A model generated the notes under the pieces. It saw nothing but the letters and a program-made list of their open reading frames with translations, was not told the origin of the DNA and did not search any database. Of a stretch of 64,000 nucleotides of DNA, positions 53,656 through 63,645 are shown one piece after another. Origin of the DNA: a bacterium (GTDB lineage: Bacteria; Patescibacteria; JAEDAM01; Absconditabacterales; Absconditicoccaceae); the NCBI GenBank assembly GCA_017442645.1, contig JAFRZH010000029.1, forward strand, positions 1 through 64,000. Reading direction: 5' to 3'. The position numbers and the translations under genes were made by a program. Every line of letters starts with the position of its first letter. Positions within the stretch are counted from its first letter, which is position 1.

Positions 53656-54336
53656 CTAGTAATCAAGTACAATAGCAGGACTCATTGTAGAACTAATTAC
53701 AACTTTTTTGATAAGTTTACCTTTTACTCCTGTAGGTTTACTTTCTTCGATAGATTTCATCAAAGCTTGAATATTTTCAATAAGTTTTTTATCATCAAAG
53801 GAAATTTTTCCTACTCCAAGATGAATATTTCCTGTTTTATCAAGTCTAAATTCAACTTTCCCGAGTTTAACTTCTTTAATAGCCTGTTCGATATCTACTG
53901 CAACAGTTCCAGCTTTTGGACTAGGCATCAATCCTTTAGGTCCGAGAGCTTTCGCTACAGGAGCCAAATCTCTAATATGATCAGGTGTAGTAATAAGTAC
54001 ATCAAAATCGAATTTTCCAGATTTTATAGCTTGTAAAAGATCATCTGATCCTGCAATATCTGCTCCAGCTTTTTTAGCTTCTGCAACTCTATCATCTCCA
54101 ATAAATACCGCAACTTTTTTTGTTTTTCCTGTTCCGTTTGGAAGGATAGTTGTCGATCTAATCATTTGATCATTGTATTTTGGATTTGCATTGGTTTTGA
54201 TAGCAATATTTACCGTTGCATCAAATTTTGCATAATTTACTTTTTTCAATAAAGCAATTCCTTCTTCCAAAGAATAAGTTTTCATTCCATCTACAGATTT
54301 TTTTGCTTCATTGTATTTTTTCCCATGTTCTGCCAT
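53656..54336 (-). CDS. rplA: 50S ribosomal protein L1
   Basis: 226 aa, full length, no [16 protein letters not shown] at the N-terminus, [16 protein letters not shown] in the middle and the C-terminal [18 protein letters not shown]. Part of the L1 stalk. Last gene of the secE-nusG-x-rplK-rplA operon. Confidence 0.98.
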   Translation of the reverse strand: MAEHGKKYNEAKKSVDGMKTYSLEEGIALLKKVNYAKFDATVNIAIKTNANPKYNDQMIRSTTILPNGTGKTKKVAVFIGDDRVAEAKKAGADIAGSDDLLQAIKSGKFDFDVLITTPDHIRDLAPVAKALGPKGLMPSPKAGTVAVDIEQAIKEVKLGKVEFRLDKTGNIHLGVGKISFDDKKLIENIQALMKSIEESKPTGVKGKLIKKVVISSTMSPAIVLDY

Positions 54337-54436
54337 GATTATGATAATAATAGAATAAAAGTGGTAATAACGAAAGATTTTTCTTCCACAAGAGAAACGT
54401 TCTTTTTTTTCAGACTTTTCTCTTTTTTTATAGTTT

Positions 54437-54877
54437 TTACATTTCTACTTCAACTCCCATATTTCTTGCACATCCAGCAATAATTTTCATTCCTTGCTCA
54501 ACAGTGTGTGCATTAAGGTCGTCTTTTTTGATTTCGTAGATTTCTTCCAAATCAGCTTTAGTTAATTTTCCGATTTTCTTTTTATTTGGTTCTCCAGATC
54601 CGGTTTGTTGATGGATTTTCCATTTGATAAGTCCAGAAGTAATAGGAGTTCCAATCTCAAGTTGGAAAGTTCTATCTACATAAATTGTAAGTTTTGCTTT
54701 GATTTTTACATCTACACCTTGAAATTTTTTCATATAATCTTGTGTTTTATCATTGAATTCTTTGATGAATTGTCCGATATTAACTCCATGTGCTCAAAGC
54801 ATAGGTCCAAGAGGTGGAGCAGGTTGTGCTTTACCAGCTGGGATCTCGAGATTCAAAATTGATTGTACTTTTGCCAT
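54437..54877 (-). CDS. rplK: 50S ribosomal protein L11
   Basis: 146 aa from ATG 54877. SILNLEIPAGKAQPAPPLGP, LGAHGVNIGQFIKEFN (a UGA Gly just before AHGVNI is likely at 54796) and GMKIIAGCARNMGVEV. GTPase-associated centre. It lies 11 bases downstream of the unknown membrane protein gene. Confidence 0.97.
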
Positions 54878-54888
54878 TTTGATCCAAA

Positions 54889-55680
54889 CTAAATAAATAA
54901 AGATTTCAAATAAGCTTTGCTTTTATGATATTCTGGATAAGGGACTTGGATAAACCAAGTTTCATTATGAATTTCCAAAATCATAAGTACAAGTTTATTT
55001 TTTAAGGCCGGAAGATTAACGAAAGTAATTTTATCTCAGAATAACTGATTATCTAAAATTTCTTTCTCCGTGGCCATAAGATAGAGGTCTCCCCCTAGTT
55101 TTTGAACCGTCCTAACAACATCCATTTTTTCCTCTCAAAAATAAGCATAATAAATTTCTTTAGAATCTTTCAAGATATATTGTGCATCTAAACCTAGACT
55201 ATTCAAGATATCTAAGACTCAAAAAAACTGACTCGTCCCTGATAAGAAAGTAACAGATCCTGTAGAAGCAAGGAGATTCACTACAGAAAGATCAGAATTT
55301 CATCAAGTTCAAAGAAAAGAAGAATCTGATCATGAAGATATTGTATCGATTTCATTTCAAGTTTCAAGAGGGATTTGATTTTTTTTACTTTCTCCTGCCA
55401 ATTGAATATTTACCCCAGAAGATATTTTCTGAAGATTCTTTTCTGGATTATTTCTCGAACTTTCAATAATAATAGGATTCAAATTAACCGTAGTTCAAGA
55501 AAATTTATTTTCATTTTGTTGTTCTCTTAAATTTGCAAGAGCTTGATTATTTTCTTTGATAATATTTAAATTTTGTTCAAAAAGAGGTGCATTCTTCAAA
55601 TATGCAAGAGAATACACCACTGCTAATCATAAAAATAAAACCACCATTGACCAGACGACTACTTTTTTTTCATCGTTCAT
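54889..55680 (-). CDS. Unknown membrane-anchored protein inside the nusG-rplK interval
   Basis: 263 aa with about ten UGA glycines. Short cytoplasmic start, one TM (VVVWSMVVLFLGLAVVYSL), a coiled-coil stretch, a Ser/Asn/Thr-rich low-complexity linker, then a globular C-terminal domain (VVNLLASTGSVTFLSGTSQ, LNSLGLDAQYILKDSKE, VVRTVQKLGGDLYLMATEKE). No family recognised. It is tightly packed in the secE-nusG-rplK-rplA operon, a place normally without extra genes, so it is probably co-expressed with the translation machinery. Confidence 0.75.
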
Positions 55681-55707
55681 TTTTTGTAAACCAAAACCTA
55701 AAATTTT

Positions 55708-56337
55708 CTATTTTGCAATAATCATATCAAACCCCACTTCCCATTCTGCTTCAGTACCCATCATTTTTCAAGTAACCACTACCGTTTTTTTATCATAATC
55801 AATAGATTTGATAGTAAGATCTTGCATAGCTTTTAATTCTCCTTTCAAAACTTGAACAGAATCTCCTATTTTATAAGATTTATCACTTCCTTCATCCCAT
55901 GATTTTTCGATACGATCCTGAGAAGATTGCACTTGTTCTAACATTTTTTGATATTCAGCATCTGTAAGAGAAATAGGCTTCGTTTCTGCTCCGACAATCA
56001 ACCTCACTCCTGGAGTATTTCTCACCACATACCAAATTTTATCATTCATTCTCGATTTAAAGAAAAGATATCATGGATAAAGTTTTTTTTGTTTTACAAC
56101 TTTTTCCTCTTCTCTTTCTCATTCTCAATTTTTTGACTTTCTCTTTTTTGTTGTAATTTCAGAAACCTTCGGATTCCAAATTTCCACAACGTCTTCCTGA
56201 AGACTCTGATTTTTAATTCTCTCTTTTAAATTTTGCTCAACAAGTTCCTCTTGTCAAGCTGTTACACTTAAAACATACCATTTATAATTTTTGTCTTCAA
56301 TTTGTTTTTTAATTTCCACAGCTTTCAATTCTGTCAT
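55708..56337 (-). CDS. nusG: Transcription termination/antitermination factor NusG
   Basis: 209 aa. NGN domain: KWYVLSVTAGQEELVEQNL (UGA Gly) and LYPGYLFFKSRMNDKIWYVVRNTPGV. An acidic/basic insertion (about residues 70-90) separates the halves of the NGN domain. C-terminal KOW domain: IGDSVQVLKGELKAMQ and a UGA Gly in TGKMMGTEAEWEVGF. Links RNA polymerase to the ribosome. Confidence 0.95.
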
Positions 56338-56359
56338 CCTTATTTGAAAGAAATAAAAA

Positions 56360-56620
56360 CTACTCAGCCACTCCTGTAAGAACAGCATCATTTATCGTAT
56401 CAAGTACTGCAGTATCAGTTCATACCAAGTTAGAAGCTCATTTCATAGATTCATAAAAAAGTTGATACAATTCACTAAAGATAGAATCAGCAAAAACAAA
56501 ATAAAGTCCTGAAACAATAACAACTGCAAAAATAGCAATAGTTAAAGTAACATAAACTTTCACTCCAGGAAATTTCAAATTTTTTACTGTTTCTAAACTG
56601 TCATAAATAAAATTCAACAT
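56360..56620 (-). CDS. secE: Preprotein translocase subunit SecE
   Basis: 86 aa from ATG 56620 (a GTG 12 bases upstream is less likely). Amphipathic N-terminal helix LNFIYDSLETVKNLKFPG, one TM helix VYVTLTIAIFAVVIVSGLY, and a C-terminal tail with two UGA glycines. Position directly before nusG confirms identity. Confidence 0.92.
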
Positions 56621-56653
56621 CACTATACACAAAAAATAAAACTACTTATTTTT

Positions 56654-56681
56654 AATATAAGAATTTTATTCTTAAAAACAA
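56654..56681 (-). promoter_or_regulatory. Promoter of the secE-nusG operon
   Basis: On the minus strand TTGTTT, 16 bp, TATATT. Confidence 0.55.
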
Positions 56682-56734
56682 GAAAAAAATCAAAAAAAGA
56701 AATTTTCACTTTACAATTTTTAAAAAAGAAAAAA

Positions 56735-56792
56735 ATTATAAAAAATCTGATTCTCGTTCAAAGAACAAATAAAAACGAAGAATCAGACTTCT
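56735..56792. terminator. Terminator with AATCTGATTCTCGTT / AACGAAGAATCAGACT arms
   Basis: A long stem (about 15 bp) with the recurrent word in both arms. It terminates adk (minus strand). Confidence 0.8.
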
Positions 56793-56798
56793 TTCACT

Positions 56799-57368
56799 CT
56801 ATTGATTTTCCTCTATTACATTAACTAATTCAGCAAAAACAGTTTCAATAGGTTGATCTGCATCAATTTCAATAATTTTATCAATTTCTCTAAGATGATT
56901 AATAACAGGCATCGTCTCATTTTCAAAAGCTTCTAATCTTTTTCTAATACTTTCATCCACATCATCAGCACGATTTTGTTCTATTGCTCTTTGTTTTATT
57001 CTCTCTATTGCTTTCTCCCTTGAAAGATTAAAATTAATAGCTACAAAATCCCTCCCCTGCTCTATTTCAGATTTGAGAAAAAATTCCATTTGAGGCATCG
57101 TTCTTGGAAAACCATCCATAATCATAGCTTTTTCTCTTACAATATGAGTACAGAGAGTAAAAAGATCAAACAGTAATTTATCACCAACCATTTCTCCCCT
57201 TGCAACAGTTTCTTTTACATAATTTGAAATAAGATTTTCATTAGAATTCAAAGCTCTAAAAATCTGTCCTGGTTCTAAATATTGAAATTCTGGATATTCC
57301 TGTAAAAGAAGTTTTGCTTGAGTCCCCTTTCCAGACCCCTGAATTCAAAAAAGTACAATATCTTTCAT
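56799..57368 (-). CDS. adk: Adenylate kinase
   Basis: 189 aa from ATG 57368. P-loop LFGIQGSGKGTQAKLL (first Gly by UGA), GEMVGDKLLFDLF, MDGFPRTMPQMEFF, and a short LID (QRAIEQNRADD). Converts AMP and ATP to two ADP. Short-lid form without zinc cysteines. Confidence 0.95.
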
Positions 57369-57410
57369 ATAATAAAAAAAAGAATTAAAAACAACTTTTT
57401 ATCTTCTTAT

Positions 57411-57438
57411 ACTATAAAAATTCACAAGGTAAAATCAA
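57411..57438 (-). promoter_or_regulatory. Promoter for adk
   Basis: On the minus strand TTGATT, 16 bp, TATAGT. Confidence 0.65.
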
Positions 57439-57463
57439 GTTATGAAATTTTTCACATACAAAA

Positions 57464-58150
57464 TTATAATCTCAACATTTTTCTCTGTCTTTCGGATAAA
57501 ATTTCTTTTTTCAAGAGAAAAACTCTTTTCTTTGTAGAAAAATATTCAACTTGTTTATCACTCACTTGTTTTAAACCTAATACATAAATATTTTTTCCTT
57601 CAAAATAGGAAAGATATTTCGCTTGAAGATCGGTTAAAGAAGTAAGAGAAGTTAAAAGTAAACATTTCCCTTGAAACTGAGAAAAATAAAAAGCTTGAGT
57701 GGTTGTAATATGTTTCATACCACATAAATCCAGATATTCTCCTTTAAATTTCGAAAGATACTGAACTTGAGTATCCGTTAATCTTGAAAGTCCCCGCAAC
57801 ACTAACTCTTTCCCCTGAAAAGTAGATAAAATTTGTGCTTGATGATTTGTGAGTTTTTTGAGATTAATATGTAAAGTTTCTCCTTTAAAATCTGCAAGAT
57901 ATTGTGCTTGAATGTCAGTGATCTTTTTTAAACACCAACATGCAAAATAGAGATGTTTTCCCGAAAATTGAGCAATCTTTTTTGCTTGTTCATCAGTTAA
58001 AATATCGAAATGATTCAAAAAAAGATAATCTCCTTTAAATTGAGGAATTCTTTCCAATAATGCATCTACATCAACCTCTTTCACGACTCAAGGCATTGAA
58101 AGATCTATTCTATTCAAGGAAAGACAATCAGACTTTTTATCTTTTTTCAT
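57464..58150 (-). CDS. Leucine-rich repeat-like protein, seven ~23-residue repeats
   Basis: 228 aa from ATG 58150. After a short leader (KKDKKSDCLSLN..., one UGA Gly), seven units follow of the type F-x-G-(x)-x-L-x-L-x-x-(L)-x-x-L-T-D-x-Q-A-x-Y-L-S. Examples: FKGETLHINLKKLTNHQAQ, FQGKELVLRGLSRLTDTQV, FEGKNIYVLGLKQVSDKQV. The consensus suggests a solenoid with one strand and one helix per repeat. No signal peptide, so probably cytoplasmic. Function unknown; likely protein binding. Confidence 0.75.
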
Positions 58151-58180
58151 ACTCTTTTTTTATTGATAAAAAGAGAGATT

Positions 58181-59257
58181 TTATTCTCCCTTCATACTTG
58201 ATTCCAAAAGTTTCGTTTGATTTTCAAGAACCAATTTATCCATAATCTCGTCGATATTTCCCGCCATAATATTAGGAAGATTTGACCAAGATTCGTGGAT
58301 ACGATGATCCGTTACTCTATCTTGTGGAAAGTTATACGTTCTAATTTTTTCAGACCTATCTCCTGTTCCAATCTGATTTCCTCTCATTTCTTTTTCTTCT
58401 GCTTGCTTTTTGTCAAGTTCAATTTGATAAAGTCTTGATTTAAGCACCGCAAAAGCTTTTTCTTTATTTTGGATTTGTGATTTACTATCTCCAATATTTA
58501 CAATCAGTCCGCTTGGAATATGGTGAATTCTTACTCAAGTCTGGTTTTTATTGGCATTTTGTCCTCCATTGGAAGATGCAGCATAGGTATCCATAACGAT
58601 ATCTTTCATATCAATTTGAATATCTACATCTTCAGCTTCTGGCATTACTGCAACGGTAACCGTCGAAGTATGCACTCTTCCTTGAGATTCGGTATCAGGG
58701 ATTCTCTGAACTCTATGCACTCACGATTCAAATTTCATCAATGAATACACACTCTTTCCTGAAATTTTTACCATCACAAATTTTACTCAACCGATATCAC
58801 TAAGCTGTTCTTCGATAATTTCAGGTTTTCGTCCTTTTTTCTGAGCATAAGCAAGATACATTTTCAAAAGTTCTGCTCCAAAAAGTCCTGATTCATCTCC
58901 TCAAGCAGCAGGTCTAATCTCTAGATAAATATTTTTATCATCATTTGGATCCTTTGGTAAAAGCGCGATCGTAAGCTCTTTATCGAGCCTTTCAATTTCT
59001 TGTTTATTTTGGTCAAATTCTTCTTGAGCCATTGCAAGAAGATCAGGATCAGACTCCGTTTTCAAGAGTTCTTCTGTAGCAGTCTGACTTTCTAAGACTT
59101 TTTTATAATTTACTGCAATATTATACGTATCTTCAAGACTTGCAAGTTCTTTATTGATCGTTTTGGATTTTTCCATATCTTGAAAAACTTCAGGTTTCAA
59201 CGCTTCTTCTCTAAGTGATTCATATTTTTCGATGATTCTTTGCAATTTATCAAGCAT
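58181..59257 (-). CDS. prfA: Peptide chain release factor 1
   Basis: 358 aa. It recognises UAA and UAG, the only stops used here. The stop-recognition tripeptide is P-D-T in [17 protein letters not shown], the PxT of RF1 rather than the SPF of RF2. [19 protein letters not shown] begins with a UGA Gly. The catalytic loop is [17 protein letters not shown] is intact but the flanking residues differ from the usual AGGQHVN. The gene itself contains about five UGA glycines. RF2, which would terminate at UGA, is not in the window. Confidence 0.95.
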
Positions 59258-59299
59258 CTTTTCAAAAAAAGAATAAAAATCTGATTTTTACTTCCTGGT

Positions 59300-59327
59300 A
59301 GTATAAGAATTCATAAGACAAAATCAA
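59300..59327 (-). promoter_or_regulatory. Promoter for prfA
   Basis: On the minus strand TTGATT, 16 bp, TATACT. Confidence 0.7.
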
Positions 59328-59355
59328 GGAATGAAATAACAGAATGAAATAAATA

Positions 59356-60546
59356 CTATTTTAATTTTTGAATTCGCATCCCATCTCCAAAACTGTAAAA
59401 TTGATATCTTTGTTTTATCGCATATTCATAGACTTGAAGAGCATTTTCTCTTTCCATAGCAGCAGCTACCAGCATTAAAAGAGAAGATTTTGGAAGATGA
59501 AAATTGGTGATGATTTGATCGATAATTCTGAATTGAAATCACGGATAAATGAATAACTTTGTTTCAACAGAAAAAAAATCTTCATGTTCTTTGAGAGAAA
59601 AAATGAATACATGAGCTTTTTCTTCATCGATTGCTTTGGTGATTTCGTTCCAAAAGTTTTTTACGTCAGGAGAAACGATTTTTAAAAAAGAAGAAAAGTC
59701 TGAATGAAAACTAAGATACCATCGGAGATAGGGAAGAGTTTCCAAAAATCTTACCATGGTCGTCCCTACCGCAATCAGATTTTTTTTCTCTTTTTTTCGT
59801 TGATACACTTGTTCAAAAACGTTTTTTTTCACAATCATGGTCTCTTGATGAATGGGATGGTTTCTGATATCTTCTACATAGACGGGTTTAAACGTTCCTA
59901 ATCCGACATGGAGCGTGAAAAAATGGTAAGGAATCTGTTTTTCATTAAATTTCTCCAAAAGTTCTTTTGTAAAATGAAGGGACGCCGTGGGAGCTGCTGC
60001 AGATCCGGTATTTTCTGCAAATACCGTTTGATATCGCTTTTCTTTCTCTTTCGTGTAAGCAATGTAAGGAGGAAGAGGCATTTGACCGTATTTTTCAAGA
60101 AAATCGAAAAGATTCATTCCTTCCACGGAAAAAAGAATTCCTTGCTGAGTATATTCCAAACTTTTCAAAATAATTCCATCTTCGAAAAAAATCTTTGCTC
60201 AAGGTTTAAAATTTTTATCATCAGAAACAAGGCATTCTAACTTATCATCTTGCAAACGATAGATAAAAATTTCTCCCTCAACGATTCTTTCTTCTCCGCT
60301 TCTTCTTAAAATTTTGACGTTATGAAGAGGAATCCTTGCTTTAAAAACTTTGGTTTGATTGAAAAGAAGTAAATCGTTTTTGGAGAGAAGATTTTGAAGT
60401 TCTCGAAACGTGGTATTTTGATACTGATTGTCTTCGTCGATGATCAAAAGTTTTGCTTGATGTTCCGGTAAGGTGGGAACTTGTGCAATTTGATCTTCTG
60501 GTAAAGTATAATCATAATTCTCCAATAAGAAATCTGCTTCGTTCAT
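59356..60546 (-). CDS. queA: S-adenosylmethionine:tRNA ribosyltransferase-isomerase
   Basis: Adds the epoxycyclopentane ring to preQ1-tRNA. 396 aa from ATG 60546. YDYTLPEDQIAQVP at the N-terminus, LLLFNQTKVFKARI, ENTGSAAAPTASLHFT, FFTLHVGLGTFKPV, HQETMIV and the C-terminal QIITNFHLPKSSLLMLVAA. A QueA-atypical stretch (about residues 300-345, with HSDFSSFLK) is an insertion near the C-terminal part. UGA glycines at two joints. Works downstream of Tgt (20435). Confidence 0.95.
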
Positions 60547-60585
60547 CTTTGAAAAAAAGAGTAAAAGCCTGATTTTATTCAAGGG

Positions 60586-60613
60586 AGTATAATGATTCAG
60601 GGAATAAAATCAA
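60586..60613 (-). promoter_or_regulatory. Promoter for queA
   Basis: On the minus strand TTGATT, 16 bp, TATACT. Confidence 0.7.
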
Positions 60614-60732
60614 GTTTCTTACCATTTCTTCCAATCCTCTTTTTTGGGGAATTTGATTCAATATCGTAAGAGGAAAACTTGCCCTTTTCTTTTTAAATCA
60701 ACCATTAAATCAAAAAAAAATAGTATAGAAAA

Positions 60733-60990
60733 AACAGGACGAGGAAAGCCGTTGTCCCAGATCATGTGTATATGAAACTCTCCCATCACTTCGTAATTTT
60801 CGTCATGTTGAGCAGAGCGAAACATCTTAAGATTCTTCACTACGTTCAGAATGACGGATAAAAATTCCCTCGGATAAAGCCGTGTCCCCTTTAAAAAAAG
60901 GGGAACATTAATGATACAAACAGGACGAGGCAAGCCATCGTCCCTACAGATCCTCACAATAACAAATAAAAAAGGACGAACATCTCGCCC
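60733..60990. repeat. Mosaic of intergenic repeats
   Basis: Two GGACGAGG...CGTCC units (60736-60760 and 60921-60950), a long imperfect inverted unit GTCATGTTGAGC...ACATCTTAAGAT...GTTCAGAATGAC (60801-60856), and CCCCTTTAAAAAAAGGGG. No gene; a 181-codon minus-strand ORF crossing this region was rejected. Confidence 0.75.
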
Positions 60991-60994
60991 TCTT

Positions 60995-63511
60995 TTACCA
61001 TCCTCTTCCTCAACCTCCTCATCAACCTCCTCATGAATGGAAACTCCTTCCCGAAGAGAAACTTGATCCAGAACGGAATCCACTTGAAGAACTATAATTC
61101 GAACGAGAACTTCACGAAATAGATGATCCATAATTGTAAGAGAAGAAAGGATTATGAATGAGATAATGATTAAATTTACTAAAATTCTCTGTAAAATATT
61201 CAATTCAAGCTTTCTCTAATCCATATTCTGCTAATCTGTTTGGAGTAAGTTTTTCCATGAGTTCGGATTGAATTCCAAAGGCAAAGGCTGAAGGAAGCAC
61301 TTTCTCCAAATAATAAGGATCTTGTCTCAACATTTCTTCAAGTCTTTGTTTATCCACTTTGAGTAAAAATTCCTTGTATCATAAGCACTGGAAACGAAGT
61401 TCTTGTCCTTTTAGGGTACAAAGTTCTTGTTCTTTAACGCGGTTTGTGAGGATCAAGAGTCCCGCAAAGAAAATATTAATCACGATGAGTCCCTCTCGAA
61501 AAGGGATAAACATATTATTCAAAAGATACGGTTCTATTCCGATGAGGATTATAAATCCCGCTACTCATCGCCATTTTCTTTTTCTCAATTTCCAAGTATC
61601 CAAGAGATCAAAATCACTAATACTCGTACGATATCGTCCTTGTGCATCGATGAATTTCTTTAAGCTCATATAACATGTTGCATAAATATTATTGAGAGCG
61701 TCCTTGTATTTTTTAAATTCAAAAAGATTCGGATTCGTTGAACTTTTGTAAACGAGACCAAACATTTCCTTAAAAAGCGTTTTTTCATAGTCGGGAGCTG
61801 TATCATCGAGTTCTTGAAGTTTCTCGAGAAAGAAATTCTTTTTGTCATTTTCGTCAGGCTTCATTTTTATTTTTTTCTGAATTGCCCGTTTATAAATCAT
61901 ACAGCTCAAATCTCTTGGATTGATGGTTTGATCGACGAGAACTCCCGCTTCGGTTGAAGTGATTCCTTGTGGAAGGTCGTAATACACGGTTAAAGCTTTT
62001 TCTTGTTTCGGAAGTCCACGATTGAGACGGAAGAGAATCCAGAGAATCCCTGCAACAACCGTATTGATCAAGAGAAGGATTCAAGAAGGAGAAGAAAAGT
62101 CTGACTCACTTCGGATTTCTCCTTTTGCCATCGCAGTTAATCCTTTCATCAAGGTTTCATCAAGGTGAAATCCTGTCGTAAGATTGATAAAAATCTCTCT
62201 TGGACGATCCCAATCGGGATATTGAATGGTCAAAATTTTCCCTGTCATATCAATTTTCCCTCCTTCTGCGAAAATCTCCTTGAAAGAGCGAGATTCAATG
62301 CCTTTCACCATGGAAATATCATCTTGATAGATTTTCTCAATTTCTTCAGGGAATTCAATATTGATGATATGATGCTGTGCTTCATTGATCGTAAAAAGAT
62401 CGAGAGGAAGCGTGAATTGAAACGCATACCTTTCTTCTGGTCAGACTTCTTCCTCTTTTTTATCATATCTCCAAGTTCACGTAAACGGCATCACAAGTCC
62501 AAAAACTTCACTTTCATTTTGAAGCGTAAAAATCTCTTGATCTCGTCCCGTTTGAATCGGAAGTTTTACCGAAAAGGTCGTCCCTTGTGCGTTAAAATCT
62601 TGAATTTCTTGCTCTTCTCCTTCAATATTCAAATGATTCCGTTTGAGAAGCATTTTGCTCCCATCGCTTTTATCGTAATAATACGGCAAATCTCCTCGAA
62701 AATGATCCATTTCATTCAATTTTTCAATTTGCCACGTTTCTTGAATTTTCGCAGTTCCGTCTGAGGAAAGTTTGATATTCACGATTCCTGTATTCACTTG
62801 ATAATCAATCGTATATCCATCAAATAAACTCGCCTGTTTCTCATGATCAAACACAAAATAGTTATTCGGAAATTTCATCGCCAACGTTACCCCGTGATAC
62901 GCAGGAATTCTTTGGGGATAGTCGATAAAAATCCCCGTTTCTGTTCGGGTAAAGGTTCCAGGAAATCCTTCAAGAGCATAATAATTCTGATCTCCAATCG
63001 CAAGATTAAAATCTTCTTTCGTTAATCCCGTAAGTGCTTTGGGGAAATGAAGACTCGCAGAAAAATGAGGAAATGAATCTTCTCGTTCAGATCCTAAAAG
63101 ATTTCGATACAATTCACTATATCCCATTCCTGAGAAATTTCTAATCACTCCATACAGATCATAATCAATTTCATAGTTTTTCTTCCCATATACGAGAATA
63201 TCCGCATCTCCAATCCTGATATTTTTCGTTTTCCAATAGGGTAATACTTCAAAATGCTCTCCTGGGACCTTCACATTATCCAAGAAAATCTTAAACTTCG
63301 AGATATCTACCGTATAATATTCAGGAATTTCTCTTTGAATTCCATGCATTTCCGAAAGAAAATTCACATCAAAAAATTCTTGAACGTTGATGGTTCCGTC
63401 TTCTTGAATCTTCGCTTCCACATGACTATCTTCAAAAATCAAATTGGCAAAAGCAGGAGAAAGGAGAGAAAAAAGAAAAAAAGTCAGAAGGGAAAAGAGT
63501 GTTTTTTTCAT
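60995..63511 (-). CDS. DUF2207 membrane protein
   Basis: 838 aa from ATG 63511, joined across several UGA glycines (62477, 62081, 61565 and others). Signal peptide (KKTLFSLLTFFLFSLLSPAFA). Extracellular beta domain with IQEDGTINVQEFFDVNF, GIQREIPEYY and SGMGYSELYRNLLG, the usual DUF2207 start. One TM follows (TVVAGILWILF), then a cytoplasmic winged-helix-like part (QGITSTEAGVLVDQ) and two more TM. The end is a Ser/Gly tail of FSSGRSFHS plus eight Gly, coded by alternating UGA and GGN, closing RGW. Function unknown; probably cell envelope. Confidence 0.9.
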
Positions 63512-63543
63512 CGAATAGGGAAAGATGAATTAAAATCCTTTTG

Positions 63544-63571
63544 TTTATAGAGATTTGAAATTTTTTTTCAA
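63544..63571 (-). promoter_or_regulatory. Promoter for the DUF2207 gene
   Basis: On the minus strand TTGAAA, 16 bp, TATAAA. Its -35 is next to the -35 of the divergent apt promoter. Confidence 0.6.
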
Positions 63572-63599
63572 TTGACTCTTCCTAAAGAAAAATTACACT
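63572..63599 (+). promoter_or_regulatory. Promoter for apt
   Basis: TTGACT, 16 bp, TACACT. Confidence 0.6.
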
Positions 63600-63645
63600 T
63601 CAAATACTGTAAAAAAATCTGACTTTTAGTCTTTTTCATAACATA

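Noticed and set aside
60658..61203. 181-codon minus-strand ORF
   Set aside because: It is an off-frame reading of the DUF2207 Ser/Gly tail followed by intergenic repeats. The DUF2207 frame with UGA=Gly explains this DNA better.
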